Origin: Pseudomonadota bacterium
GTDB lineage: Bacteria > Pseudomonadota > Alphaproteobacteria > Rhizobiales > Xanthobacteraceae
DNA: 29,501 nucleotides
Assembly: GCA_023422775.1 (NCBI GenBank)
Contig: JAFAGM010000105.1
Location: forward strand, 1-29,501
Direction: 5' to 3'
Shown here: positions 1-6,934 of the stretch, piece by piece
Layout of the letters: every line of letters starts with the position of its first letter
Position numbering within the stretch: the stretch's first letter is position 1
Position numbers and translations under genes: made by a program
The notes under the pieces: generated by a model
Seen by the model: the letters and a program-made list of their open reading frames with translations, nothing else
Databases searched by the model: none
What the model was told of the DNA's origin: nothing

Positions 1-492
1 GCCGCCAACAAGATCATGCTGCGCGACGACTTCTCGATGCTGCGCAAGATGTTCAACGAGCCGAACGTGCCGATCAATGTCGATCTCTGGCTGGAGGAAG
101 GCAACCTGATCGACCTCGGCAACTTCCGCCTCACCGTCATGTACACACCGGGCCACACCTCGGCCTGCATCACGCTGTTCGAGCCGGACAAGGGACTGCT
201 GTTCGCCTCCGACACGCTGATGCCCGGCGGCGTGATGGGCGGCGTGTTCGGCTCCGGCAGTATCGCCGACTACATCCAGTCGCTGGAGCGGCTGAAGGGC
301 CTGAACTCGAAGATATTGCTGTCGGGCCACGGGCGGCTGTCCGACACGCCGCAGGAGGACGTGCGCATCGCGATCCAGCGTTCGCACGGGCTACTGTCGG
401 ACACCGCGCAACTGTTCGAGGCGCTGGATGCCCGTTCCAATTTTGAACCGATCATGCAGTCGGTGCGCGACCTCAACAAGCTCGACGACTGA
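1..492 (+). CDS. MBL-fold metallo-hydrolase, 3' part
   Basis: The open frame runs in from the left edge, so the start and the N-terminal HxHxDH metal site lie outside the window; about 163 residues remain. What is visible fits the metallo-beta-lactamase fold: 'TPGHTSACITL' carries the downstream metal-binding His, 'FASDTLMPGG' the bridging Asp, and 'LLSGHGRLS' the last metal-ligand His. The C-terminal helices (RSHGLLSDTAQLFEAL) resemble the substrate-covering tail of hydrolases acting on thioesters or lactones. The family hydrolyses thioester, lactone or phosphoester bonds using one or two metal ions; the substrate cannot be read here. A palindromic repeat begins two bases after the stop codon and could end transcription. 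The fold is fairly certain, the specificity unknown. Confidence 0.85.
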   Translation, partial: AANKIMLRDDFSMLRKMFNEPNVPINVDLWLEEGNLIDLGNFRLTVMYTPGHTSACITLFEPDKGLLFASDTLMPGGVMGGVFGSGSIADYIQSLERLKGLNSKILLSGHGRLSDTPQEDVRIAIQRSHGLLSDTAQLFEALDARSNFEPIMQSVRDLNKLDD

Positions 493-494
493 GC

Positions 495-581
495 CGTCAT
501 TGCGAGCGAAGCGAAGCAATCCATCTATCCGCGAATGAGGTGAGATGGATTGCTTCGTCGCTATCGCTCCTCGCAATGACG
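495..581. repeat. Palindromic intergenic repeat, copy 1
   Basis: The outer arms are inverted: it opens with CGTCATTGCGAGCGAAGCG and closes with the complementary CTCCTCGCAATGACG, while the inner arms pair GCAATCCATCT with AGATGGATTGC. RNA from either strand would form a long hairpin. It lies between the MBL hydrolase and the glutathione S-transferase. A near-identical copy lies at 1305-1388. I recognise the sequence style as a dispersed repeat of Bradyrhizobium and Rhodopseudomonas, from memory. Confidence 0.85.
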
Positions 582-679
582 CGGCGAAAACTTCGAACCT
601 ATTTGACAAAAGTTGCGGCGGCCTGTTCAACAGCTCTCAACAACCATGCCAGACAAGAACAACAGGGAGAGAAGACGCC

Positions 680-1294
680 ATGAAGTTCTACGACTCGGTC
701 GGCCCCAACCCTCGCATCGTCCGCATGTTCATGGCGGAAAAGGGCATCGAGATGCCAAAGCAGACCGTCGATCTGCGCAAGGGCGAAAATCGCGAGGCCG
801 AGCATTTGAAGCGCAATCCGCACGGCCAGATGCCGACGCTCGAACTCGACGACGGCAACTACGTTTCCGAGATCACCGCTATCTGCGAATATCTGGAAGA
901 GAAGCACCCGACGCCGCCGATGATCGGCGCAACGCCGGAACAGCGCGCCGAATGCCGGATGTGGACGCGCCGCGTCGATCTCAACATCTGCGAGCATATG
1001 GGCAACGGCTTCCGCTTCGGCGAAGGCCTGAAGTTCTTCGAGAAGCGGATCCCTGTCGCGCCCGAGGCCTCGCCCGGCCTGAAGATGATCGCCGCCAACC
1101 GCCTGCAATGGCTCAACGGACAAATGACAGACAACCGCGACTATCTCTGCGGCAAGCGCTTCACGATGGCCGACATCCTGCTCTACGGCTGGCTCGACTT
1201 CGCCGCCACGGTCGGCCAGCCGCTGGATACGGCCAATGCCAACCTCGTCGCATGGATGGCGCGCGTGGCAGAGCGGCCCTCGGCGAAGGCTTAA
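680..1294 (+). CDS. Glutathione S-transferase family protein
   Basis: A 204-residue protein of normal GST length. Residues 1-80 form the thioredoxin-like domain: beta strand 'MKFYDSVGPNPRIVRMFMAEKG', then 'NPHGQMPTLELDDG' with the cis-proline before the glutathione-binding loop, then 'SEITAICEYLEE', which matches the ES/EI gamma-glutamyl contact. Residues 90-200 are the all-helical domain, including 'YLCGKRFTMADILLYGWLDF', the conserved N-capping/hydrophobic staple region. The ATG at 680 follows AGGGAGA at a good distance; the frame stays open further upstream, but that part runs through the palindromic repeat and is not GST-like. The role is probably cytosolic glutathione conjugation or reduction; the substrate is unknown. 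The gene stands alone between two copies of one palindromic repeat. Confidence 0.9.
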   Translation: MKFYDSVGPNPRIVRMFMAEKGIEMPKQTVDLRKGENREAEHLKRNPHGQMPTLELDDGNYVSEITAICEYLEEKHPTPPMIGATPEQRAECRMWTRRVDLNICEHMGNGFRFGEGLKFFEKRIPVAPEASPGLKMIAANRLQWLNGQMTDNRDYLCGKRFTMADILLYGWLDFAATVGQPLDTANANLVAWMARVAERPSAKA

Positions 1295-1304
1295 CTCTCT
1301 CCAC

Positions 1305-1388
1305 CGTCATTGCGAGCGAAGCGAAGCAATCCATCTCACCCCACGGGGATAGATGGATTGCTTCGTCGCTACGCTCCTCGTAATGACG
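1305..1388. repeat. Palindromic intergenic repeat, copy 2
   Basis: Second copy of the element at 495-581, in the same orientation. It shares the opening CGTCATTGCGAGCGAAGCG and the inner arms GCAATCCATCT and AGATGGATTGC, and differs in the loop (about 10 bases) and in one position of the right outer arm (CTCGTAATGACG). It fills the gap between the convergent GST and TPM genes and may act as a bidirectional terminator. Confidence 0.85.
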
Positions 1389-1405
1389 TGGATGGTTTCG
1401 GTGAC

Positions 1406-1903
1406 CTACATCACCACCGGCGCATCCGGCAGTTCGTTTGGCCCGCCGCCGACCTTCGGGAAATGCGCGGCCAGTTCGCGCGACACGGCTTCGATGCCCT
1501 TGATCACGCCGCCTTCGAAATCACCTGCCCGGAAATCCGTTTCCATCTCCTGGCAGATTCTTTCCCAGCCGTCGTGGCCGACGCTGCCATCGATGCCGCG
1601 GTCGGCCACGATCTCGAAGTCGTGGTCGGCCAGCAGCAGGTAGATCAGGACGCCATTGTTGTGGGCGGTATCCCATATCCGCAATTGCGAAAAGACATCC
1701 AGCGCCCGCTCCCGCGCCGGCTGATTGCGAAGCAGCGGCGCACCCTCGAGCGCGCCTTCGACCACGAAACGCACCTGCCCGGAATGCGTGGCCTCGCCCG
1801 CCTTGATCGCCTGCTCGATCCGCGCCAGCGCCTGCGGCGGAAAGATGCGCCGCAGCCGCCAGCGGTGTTCGACGAGATGTCTGCCGATGCGCCTGATGCC
1901 CAT
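1406..1903 (-). CDS. TPM-domain protein (second copy, short form)
   Basis: About 165 residues. The TPM phosphatase-like fold is visible as 'ALARIEQAIKAGEATHSGQVRFVVEG', 'ARERALDVFSQLRIWDTAHNNGVLIYLLLADHDFEIVADRGI' and 'WERICQEMETDFRAGDFEGGVIKGIEAV', the order seen in TPM proteins of the YgcG family. There is no signal peptide or obvious membrane segment, unlike the neighbour. The ATG at 1903 begins 1 base after the stop of the upstream TPM gene and is preceded by GGGGAG inside that gene, so the pair is translationally coupled. An upstream in-frame extension exists but is low-complexity alanine sequence, the antisense of the glycine tail of the neighbour. Third gene of a lemA-TPM-TPM cluster; such proteins are linked to envelope or photosystem maintenance, with the biochemical role not settled. 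Confidence 0.85.
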   Translation of the reverse strand: MGIRRIGRHLVEHRWRLRRIFPPQALARIEQAIKAGEATHSGQVRFVVEGALEGAPLLRNQPARERALDVFSQLRIWDTAHNNGVLIYLLLADHDFEIVADRGIDGSVGHDGWERICQEMETDFRAGDFEGGVIKGIEAVSRELAAHFPKVGGGPNELPDAPVVM

Positions 1904-1904
1904 G

Positions 1905-2789
1905 CTACCAGCTCCCCGATGCGCCGCCGCCGCCAAAGCTGCCGCCGCCGCCACTGAAGCCGCCGCCGCCCGAACTGCCACCGCTGGACCACGAGCCGCC
2001 GGAGCCTCCGGACCAACCGCCGGCGCCGCCCCGACGGCCCGGGCCCGCCGACGTGAAACCGTCGCTGATCAACACAATGAGGGATGCGATCACGCCGACG
2101 ATCACCGCCGCCATTACCGAGCCGACCAGGAACCAGGCGATCAGAGCCGTCAGCGCGCCGGCCGTCACCGAGCCCAGCAGGCGTCCCATCAAGCTCCGCA
2201 ACAATCCGCCGAACAATATCGCCGGAATGATCAGGAACGGGTTGAACAGGACCTCCGGATCGAACGACTGCGAATCCTGCCAGTGCGGCGGCTCCGGCTC
2301 CGGCAGCTTCTCGCCATCGACGACCCGCACCATCTTGTCGACCCCGGCGGCAACGCCGCCGCCGAAATCGCCGGACTTGAACTTCGGCGTGATGTCCTCG
2401 TCGATGATGCGCTTGGTGGTGGCGTCGGTGAGCGCGCCTTCGAGGCCGTACCCCACCTCGATCCGCAGCCGGCGATCGTTCTTGGCGATGACGAGCAGCG
2501 CGCCGTCGTCGATCTTCTTGCGGCCGATCTTCCAGGCCTCCGCCACGCGCAGCGCATATTGTTCGATGGCCTCGCCGTCGGTGGTCGGCACGATCAGCAC
2601 CGCGATCTGGCTGCCCTTCCGGCTTTCGAGATCCCTCAGTGTCTCCGTCAGCGAGGCGACGTCGCCGGCCGCGAGCGTGCCGGTCTGATCGACCACTCGT
2701 CCGCTCAGCGGCGGCACCGCGACGAGCGCCAGCGCCGCACCCGCCCAACAGAGCAGCAGCGCAAGAATGGTGGCTCTTGCAGCGTTCAT
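1905..2789 (-). CDS. TPM-domain membrane protein, YgcG family, Gly/Ser-rich tail
   Basis: A 294-residue protein. Residues 1-22 form a signal peptide (ATILALLLCWAGAALAL). Residues 30-155 are the TPM domain, with 'GRVVDQTGTLAAGDVASL', 'GSQIAVLIVPTTDG', 'DDGALLVIAKNDRRLRIEVG' and 'GLEGALTDATTKRIIDE'. Two hydrophobic segments follow (about 180-195 and 205-245), then a tail of about 45 residues made almost only of Gly, Ser and Trp. This is the standard YgcG architecture: exported domain, membrane anchor, glycine-rich tail. The start at 2789 gives the signal peptide; its ribosome-binding site is weak. The gene begins 22 bases after lemA and overlaps the coupling region of the second TPM gene. LemA and YgcG-type proteins occur together in many bacteria and probably act in the envelope; no enzyme activity can be assigned. 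Confidence 0.9.
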   Translation of the reverse strand: MNAARATILALLLCWAGAALALVAVPPLSGRVVDQTGTLAAGDVASLTETLRDLESRKGSQIAVLIVPTTDGEAIEQYALRVAEAWKIGRKKIDDGALLVIAKNDRRLRIEVGYGLEGALTDATTKRIIDEDITPKFKSGDFGGGVAAGVDKMVRVVDGEKLPEPEPPHWQDSQSFDPEVLFNPFLIIPAILFGGLLRSLMGRLLGSVTAGALTALIAWFLVGSVMAAVIVGVIASLIVLISDGFTSAGPGRRGGAGGWSGGSGGSWSSGGSSGGGGFSGGGGSFGGGGASGSW

Positions 2790-2811
2790 CGCGGTGGGTC
2801 TTTTTCAGACG

Positions 2812-3420
2812 CTACTTTGCCGGCGCCGGCGTCGGATTGAAATCGACCTTGGGCGCCGTCGAAATCGACTTTTCGTTCTCGACGGTGAAATTCGGCTTTT
2901 CCTTGTAGCCGAACAGCATCGCCGTCATGTTGTTCGGAAAGGTGCGGATGCCGACGTTGTAATCCTGAACCGCCTTGATGTAGCGGTTGCGGGCGACCGT
3001 GATGCGGTTTTCGGTGCCTTCGAGCTGCGCCATCAGGTCGCGAAACAGCGCATCGGACTTGAGCTGCGGGTAGTTTTCGGTCACGACCAACAGCCGCGAC
3101 AGCGCGCTCGAGAGTTCGCCCTGGGCGGCCTGGAATTTCTGGAACGCTGCCGGATCGTTCAGCACTTCAGGCGTCGCCTGGATGCTGCCGACCTTGGCGC
3201 GCGCGTTGGTGACGCCGAGCAGCACGTCCTTTTCCTGCTGCGCAAAGCCCTTCACGGAATTGACCAGGTTAGGCACCAGGTCGGCGCGGCGCTGGTACTG
3301 GTTGACCACCTCCGACCAGCCCGACTTGACCTGCTCGTCAGTGGTCTGGATGGCGTTGTAGCCGCAATTGGTCAGGCTCAGCGACGCCAGCGCCGCCAGC
3401 ACGGTCCAAAATCTGCGCAT
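2812..3420 (-). CDS. lemA: LemA family lipoprotein
   Basis: A 202-residue protein beginning at the ATG at 3420, preceded by AGGGGAGAG; the frame runs slightly further upstream, but this start gives a clean signal peptide. The N-terminus ends in 'LTNC' (Cys about residue 19), a lipobox-like site, so the protein is probably a lipoprotein, although Asn before the Cys is not typical. The LemA signature is clear: 'QVKSGWSEVVNQYQRRADLVPNLVNSVKG', 'NARAKVG', 'AQGELSSALSRLLVVTENYPQLK' and 'ENRITVARNRYIKAVQDYN', forming an antiparallel helical bundle. A 3' tail rich in Pro and Ala follows. First gene of the cluster with the two TPM genes downstream. Function in the family is unclear; envelope association is the best supported idea. 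Confidence 0.92.
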   Translation of the reverse strand: MRRFWTVLAALASLSLTNCGYNAIQTTDEQVKSGWSEVVNQYQRRADLVPNLVNSVKGFAQQEKDVLLGVTNARAKVGSIQATPEVLNDPAAFQKFQAAQGELSSALSRLLVVTENYPQLKSDALFRDLMAQLEGTENRITVARNRYIKAVQDYNVGIRTFPNNMTAMLFGYKEKPNFTVENEKSISTAPKVDFNPTPAPAK

Positions 3421-3581
3421 CGAGCTCTCCCCTGCTATTTCCGGCACACGGTATCAGAACGGTCGCGACAGGTAAGTATCCAAAGCCGTTCCGGTTCCAT
3501 TTCGCGGCCGATGGCCCCTTGCGTATCTTTTCCCGAAATAACAACATGGCCGGATAACAATAAGGGAAACGCGAGGGCTGA

Positions 3582-4430
3582 ATGGAGTTCGAGACCATCG
3601 TCGTGGAGCGGCCGGAGCCGCGCATCGCGCGTATCGTGATGAACCGGCCCGAGGCGCGTAACGCGCAGAACCTGCAGATGACCTACGACCTCAACGCCGC
3701 TTTCGATCAGGCGGTGCAGGACGATGCGGTCAAGGTCATCATTCTCGCCGGCAACGGCCCGCATTTTTCGTCGGGGCATGACTTGCGTCCGGGCGGGAAG
3801 AACACCGCTGGCACAGATTTTCCGCCGGTCGGAAATTGGGGCGGCTTCGCCGAACCGAATGCCCATGGCCGCTTTGCGCGCGAGCAGGAAATCTACCTGC
3901 AGATCACGCGGCGCTGGCGTAACCTCGCCAAGCCGATGATCGCGGAGGTGCACGGCAAGTGCATCGCCGGCGGGCTGATGCTGGCCTGGGCCTGCGACCT
4001 CATCGTCGCCAGCGACGACGCGGAGTTCTGCGATCCCGTCGTGACCATGGGCGTCTGCGGCGTCGAATGGTTCGTGCATCCCTGGGAGCTCGGTCCGCGC
4101 AAGGCCAAGGAATTGCTGTTTACCGCCGACGTCTGGAATGCAGAGGAAGCGCACCGGCTCGGCATGGTCAATCACGTCGTGCCGCGTGCCGAACTTTCCG
4201 CCTTCGTGATGAAGCTTGCGGAAAGGATCGCGGCAAAGCCCGCCTTCGCGCTCAAGCTGACGAAGGAGGCCGTCAACCGCTCGGTCGACGTGATGGGACA
4301 ACCGGCGGCAATCGACCAGGCGTTCGCGCTGCACCAGCTCTGCCACGCGCACAATCTGCAGGAATTCGGCATGGTGGTGGATCCGGCCGGACTGCATCCC
4401 TCGGTCCGGAAAGCGGCACCGGTAAAGTAG
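3582..4430 (+). CDS. Enoyl-CoA hydratase/isomerase family protein
   Basis: 282 residues, normal for a crotonase. 'RIVMNRPEARNAQNLQM' is the N-terminal beta strand and CoA-binding loop; 'VIILAGNGPHFSSGHDL' supplies the first oxyanion-hole backbone amide; 'IAEVHGKCIAGGLMLAWACDLIVAS' is the second oxyanion-hole region; 'NAEEAHRLGMVNHVVP' closes the fold. A Glu in 'GVCGVEWF' lies near where catalytic acids sit in hydratases, but the two classical glutamates cannot be assigned safely, so hydratase versus isomerase or hydrolase remains open. The insert between residues 70 and 105 is longer than in the classical enzyme. It is the first gene of a three-gene unit with two acyl-CoA dehydrogenases (19 and 11 base gaps), which indicates fatty or dicarboxylic acyl-CoA beta-oxidation. 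It is divergent from lemA, with about 160 bases between them. Confidence 0.9.
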   Translation: MEFETIVVERPEPRIARIVMNRPEARNAQNLQMTYDLNAAFDQAVQDDAVKVIILAGNGPHFSSGHDLRPGGKNTAGTDFPPVGNWGGFAEPNAHGRFAREQEIYLQITRRWRNLAKPMIAEVHGKCIAGGLMLAWACDLIVASDDAEFCDPVVTMGVCGVEWFVHPWELGPRKAKELLFTADVWNAEEAHRLGMVNHVVPRAELSAFVMKLAERIAAKPAFALKLTKEAVNRSVDVMGQPAAIDQAFALHQLCHAHNLQEFGMVVDPAGLHPSVRKAAPVK

Positions 4431-4449
4431 AGAAAGCAAAGCAGATCAG

Positions 4450-5598
4450 ATGGACCTCACCTTGAGCGACGAGCAGCGGCTGCTGCGCGAAAGTGCCGAC
4501 CGCTTCGTCAACGAGACCTATACCGCCGATCATCGCCGCCGCATCGCCGGCGATCCGCTCGGCTTCAGCGCCGACATCTGGAAGCAATTCGCCGAGCTTG
4601 GCTGGCTGGCGCTGCCGATCGCCGAGGCCGATGGCGGCCTTGGCGGCGGCGCCATCGAGGTCGGCATCCTGATGGAAGCGTTTGGCCGCGGTCTCGTCTC
4701 CGAGCCCTATCTCTCCACCGTCGTGATCGGCGCAGCGCTGATCGCCGAATGCGGCAGCGAAGCACAGAGACAGGCGTTGCTGCCGAAGATTGCCGACGGC
4801 TCGCTGGTCCTGGCGTTCGCGCATTCGGAACGCCAGGCGCGCTTCGATCTGAGGGACGTCCGCACCACCGCAAAGAAGACACCTGACGGCTGGCGCCTCG
4901 ACGGCCACAAGACCGCTGTGCTGGACGGCAAGGCCGCCGGACAGATCATCGTTTCGGCGCGCGTCGATGCGGGCGATGGCAAGCCGGGCCGACTCTGCCT
5001 GTTCCTGGTGCCACAAGGCACAAGAGGCCTTGTCTCTCGCGACTTCGAAAGGCTTGGCGGCGGTCGGGCCTGCAACCTCGAACTCGGCGATGTGCGTCTC
5101 CCCGCCGACGCGCTGCTCGGCGACGGCGGCGACGCCTTGCCGGCGATCGAGGCCGTGGTCGATCGCGCGATGGCCGCGCTTGGCGCGGAAGCCGTCGGCA
5201 TCATGCAGACGTTGCTGGACCAGACGCTCGAATACACAAAAATCCGAAAGCAGTTCGGACGCCCGCTGTCCGCCAACCAGGTGATCCGGCACCGGCTGGC
5301 GGACATGGCAATGCAATGCGACGAGGCGCGATCAATGGCGTTGCGTGCTGCGCTGATGGCGGATGCCGAACCGGCGGCGCGCGGCCGCGCGGCATCCGGC
5401 GCCAAGGCCAAGATCGGCAAATGCGCGCGCTTCGTTGCCGAGCAGTCGGTTCAGCTTCACGGCGCCATGGGCGTCACCGAGGAACTCGACATCGGCTCCT
5501 ACTTCAAGCGGCTGCTCGCCTTCGACACGTTGTTCGGCGGCAGCGCTCATCATTATCGCCGTCACGCCGCCCTGGGCGGCCGCGCGGTCCAGGCTTAA
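4450..5598 (+). CDS. Acyl-CoA dehydrogenase (PimD-like small subunit)
   Basis: 382 residues. The N-terminal helical domain starts 'MDLTLSDEQRLLRESADRFV' and includes 'WLALPIAEADGGLGGG' and 'EVGILMEAFGRGLVSEPYLSTVV'. The middle beta domain and the C-terminal helices 'YTKIRKQFGRPLSANQVIRHRLADM' and 'VQLHGAMGVTEELDIGSYFKRL' are diagnostic of the family and contact FAD. The 'FAHSERQARFD' stretch replaces the usual 'TEPxxGSD' substrate loop, a sign of the divergent partner subunit in heterodimeric dehydrogenases. From memory it resembles PimD, the pimeloyl-CoA dehydrogenase small subunit of Rhodopseudomonas palustris; this is a similarity call, not a proven ortholog. It lies 19 bases after the hydratase and 11 before the large-subunit-like gene. 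Confidence 0.9.
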   Translation: MDLTLSDEQRLLRESADRFVNETYTADHRRRIAGDPLGFSADIWKQFAELGWLALPIAEADGGLGGGAIEVGILMEAFGRGLVSEPYLSTVVIGAALIAECGSEAQRQALLPKIADGSLVLAFAHSERQARFDLRDVRTTAKKTPDGWRLDGHKTAVLDGKAAGQIIVSARVDAGDGKPGRLCLFLVPQGTRGLVSRDFERLGGGRACNLELGDVRLPADALLGDGGDALPAIEAVVDRAMAALGAEAVGIMQTLLDQTLEYTKIRKQFGRPLSANQVIRHRLADMAMQCDEARSMALRAALMADAEPAARGRAASGAKAKIGKCARFVAEQSVQLHGAMGVTEELDIGSYFKRLLAFDTLFGGSAHHYRRHAALGGRAVQA

Positions 5599-5609
5599 CG
5601 GAGCGCAAC

Positions 5610-6806
5610 ATGGATCTTACCTTCAACGCCGAGGAACGCGCTTTCGAGAAGGAAGTGCGCGACTTCATCGCGGCCAACCTCACGCCGGAAATGAAGCGCG
5701 CCACCGCGCTGACGCCGTCGGTGTTCTCCGATCCTGACATCGGCATGGCCTGGCAGCGCGCGCTGCACAGGAAGGGCTGGGGCGCGCCGGGCTGGCCGGT
5801 AGACCATGGCGGTCCGGACTGGACGCCGGCGCAGCGCTGGATCTTCGAGGCCGAATGCGCCCGCGGCGGCGTGCCGAACGTGAATGTCATGGGCGTCAAG
5901 ATGGTCGGCCCCGTCATCATCGGCTTCGGAACACCCGAGCAGAAGAATTTCTATCTGCCGCGGATTCTCTCCGGCGAGGACTATTGGTGCCAGGGCTATT
6001 CCGAGCCCGGCTCCGGCTCCGACCTCTCGTCGCTGAAAACCCGCGCCGTGCGCGACGGCGACGACTACATCATCAACGGCACCAAGATCTGGACCACGCA
6101 CGCCCATCACGCCAACCGGATGTTCGCGCTGGTGCGCACCAGCGAGACCGAGCGGCAGCAGGACGGTATCTCCTTCATCCTGATCGACATGAAGAGCCCC
6201 GGCATCACCACGCGGCCGATCCTGACCATCGGCGGCGACCACGAGGTCAACCAGGTGTTCTTCGACGACGTGCGCGTGCCCGTTGCCAATCGCGTCGGCG
6301 AGGAAGGCAAGGGCTGGACCTACGGCAAATACCTGCTCGAGTTCGAGCGCGGCGCCGGCATCGCCTCGGCCAAGCTGCGCGACGCCCTGAAGACGATTTC
6401 AGACCTCGCGGAATCCGAGGCCACCGGCCGCGCCATCGACGATCCCGAAATCGCGGTGCGGATGTCCGAGATCGAGGTCGATATCGATGCGCTCGAGATG
6501 ACCGAACTGCGCGTGCTGTCGGCGCTGCAGACCGGACAGAATCCCGGCGCCGTGTCGTCGCTGCTGAAACTGCGCAACAGCGAAATCCGCCAGGCGGTGA
6601 CGCGGCTCGGCGTCGACGTGATCGGCAATGACGGCCTCTATGTCGAGCCGGTGCGGCCGCTTTACAGATTGAACGAGACGCCGGGAATCCCGGAAGAGCT
6701 ACTGCCGGTGGTTCCGGAATATCTCAACGGCCGCGCCTACACGATCTTCGGCGGCTCGTCGGAGATCCAGCGGGAGATCATCGCGAAGATGATGCTGGGG
6801 CTGTAG
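5610..6806 (+). CDS. Acyl-CoA dehydrogenase (PimC-like large subunit)
   Basis: 398 residues from the ATG at 5610, which follows ACGGAG; the frame extends far upstream, but that part overlaps the preceding gene. Features in order: 'FNAEERAFEKEVRDFIAANL', 'GWGAPGWPVDHGGPDWTPAQRW', the intact FAD/substrate loop 'GYSEPGSGSDLSSLKTRA', 'YIINGTKIWTTHAHHANRMF', and the C-terminal 'TIFGGSSEIQREIIAKMMLGL', the classic end of the family. The enzyme makes the trans-2 double bond in an acyl-CoA and passes electrons to ETF. Pairing with a divergent dehydrogenase lacking the GSD loop suggests a heterodimer like PimCD, so long-chain or dicarboxylic substrates are plausible. The transcript ends at a palindromic repeat 16 bases downstream. 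Confidence 0.92.
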   Translation: MDLTFNAEERAFEKEVRDFIAANLTPEMKRATALTPSVFSDPDIGMAWQRALHRKGWGAPGWPVDHGGPDWTPAQRWIFEAECARGGVPNVNVMGVKMVGPVIIGFGTPEQKNFYLPRILSGEDYWCQGYSEPGSGSDLSSLKTRAVRDGDDYIINGTKIWTTHAHHANRMFALVRTSETERQQDGISFILIDMKSPGITTRPILTIGGDHEVNQVFFDDVRVPVANRVGEEGKGWTYGKYLLEFERGAGIASAKLRDALKTISDLAESEATGRAIDDPEIAVRMSEIEVDIDALEMTELRVLSALQTGQNPGAVSSLLKLRNSEIRQAVTRLGVDVIGNDGLYVEPVRPLYRLNETPGIPEELLPVVPEYLNGRAYTIFGGSSEIQREIIAKMMLGL

Positions 6807-6821
6807 CTTCGCGAGCACCCC

Positions 6822-6912
6822 CGTCATGGCCGGGCTCGTCCCGGCCATCCACGTCTTTTGTTGCCGCGAGTTTGTTAAGACGTGGATGCCCGGGACAGGC
6901 CCGGGCATGACG
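6822..6912. repeat. Compound palindromic repeat (CGTCATGGCCGGGCT type)
   Basis: Two small hairpins lie inside a larger one. Left: ATGGCCGGG-CTCGT-CCCGGCCAT. Right: ATGCCCGGG-ACAGG-CCCGGGCAT. The outer arms pair GGATGGCC-type ends through CACGTCTT and AAGACGTG. It sits between convergent genes (acyl-CoA dehydrogenase and CoxL-like) and may serve as a bidirectional terminator. The element type is familiar from Bradyrhizobium intergenic regions. Confidence 0.8.
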
Positions 6913-6934
6913 AGCATCTTGTTACGACCTTGCG

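Noticed and set aside
1645..2748. Open frame of about 367 codons overlapping the TPM genes
   Set aside because: Same strand but a different frame from two clear TPM genes; Arg/Gly-rich low-complexity translation.
5316..5609. Upstream extension of the second acyl-CoA dehydrogenase
   Set aside because: The extension overlaps the previous gene in another frame; the ATG at 5610 has a ribosome-binding site and matches the family N-terminus.
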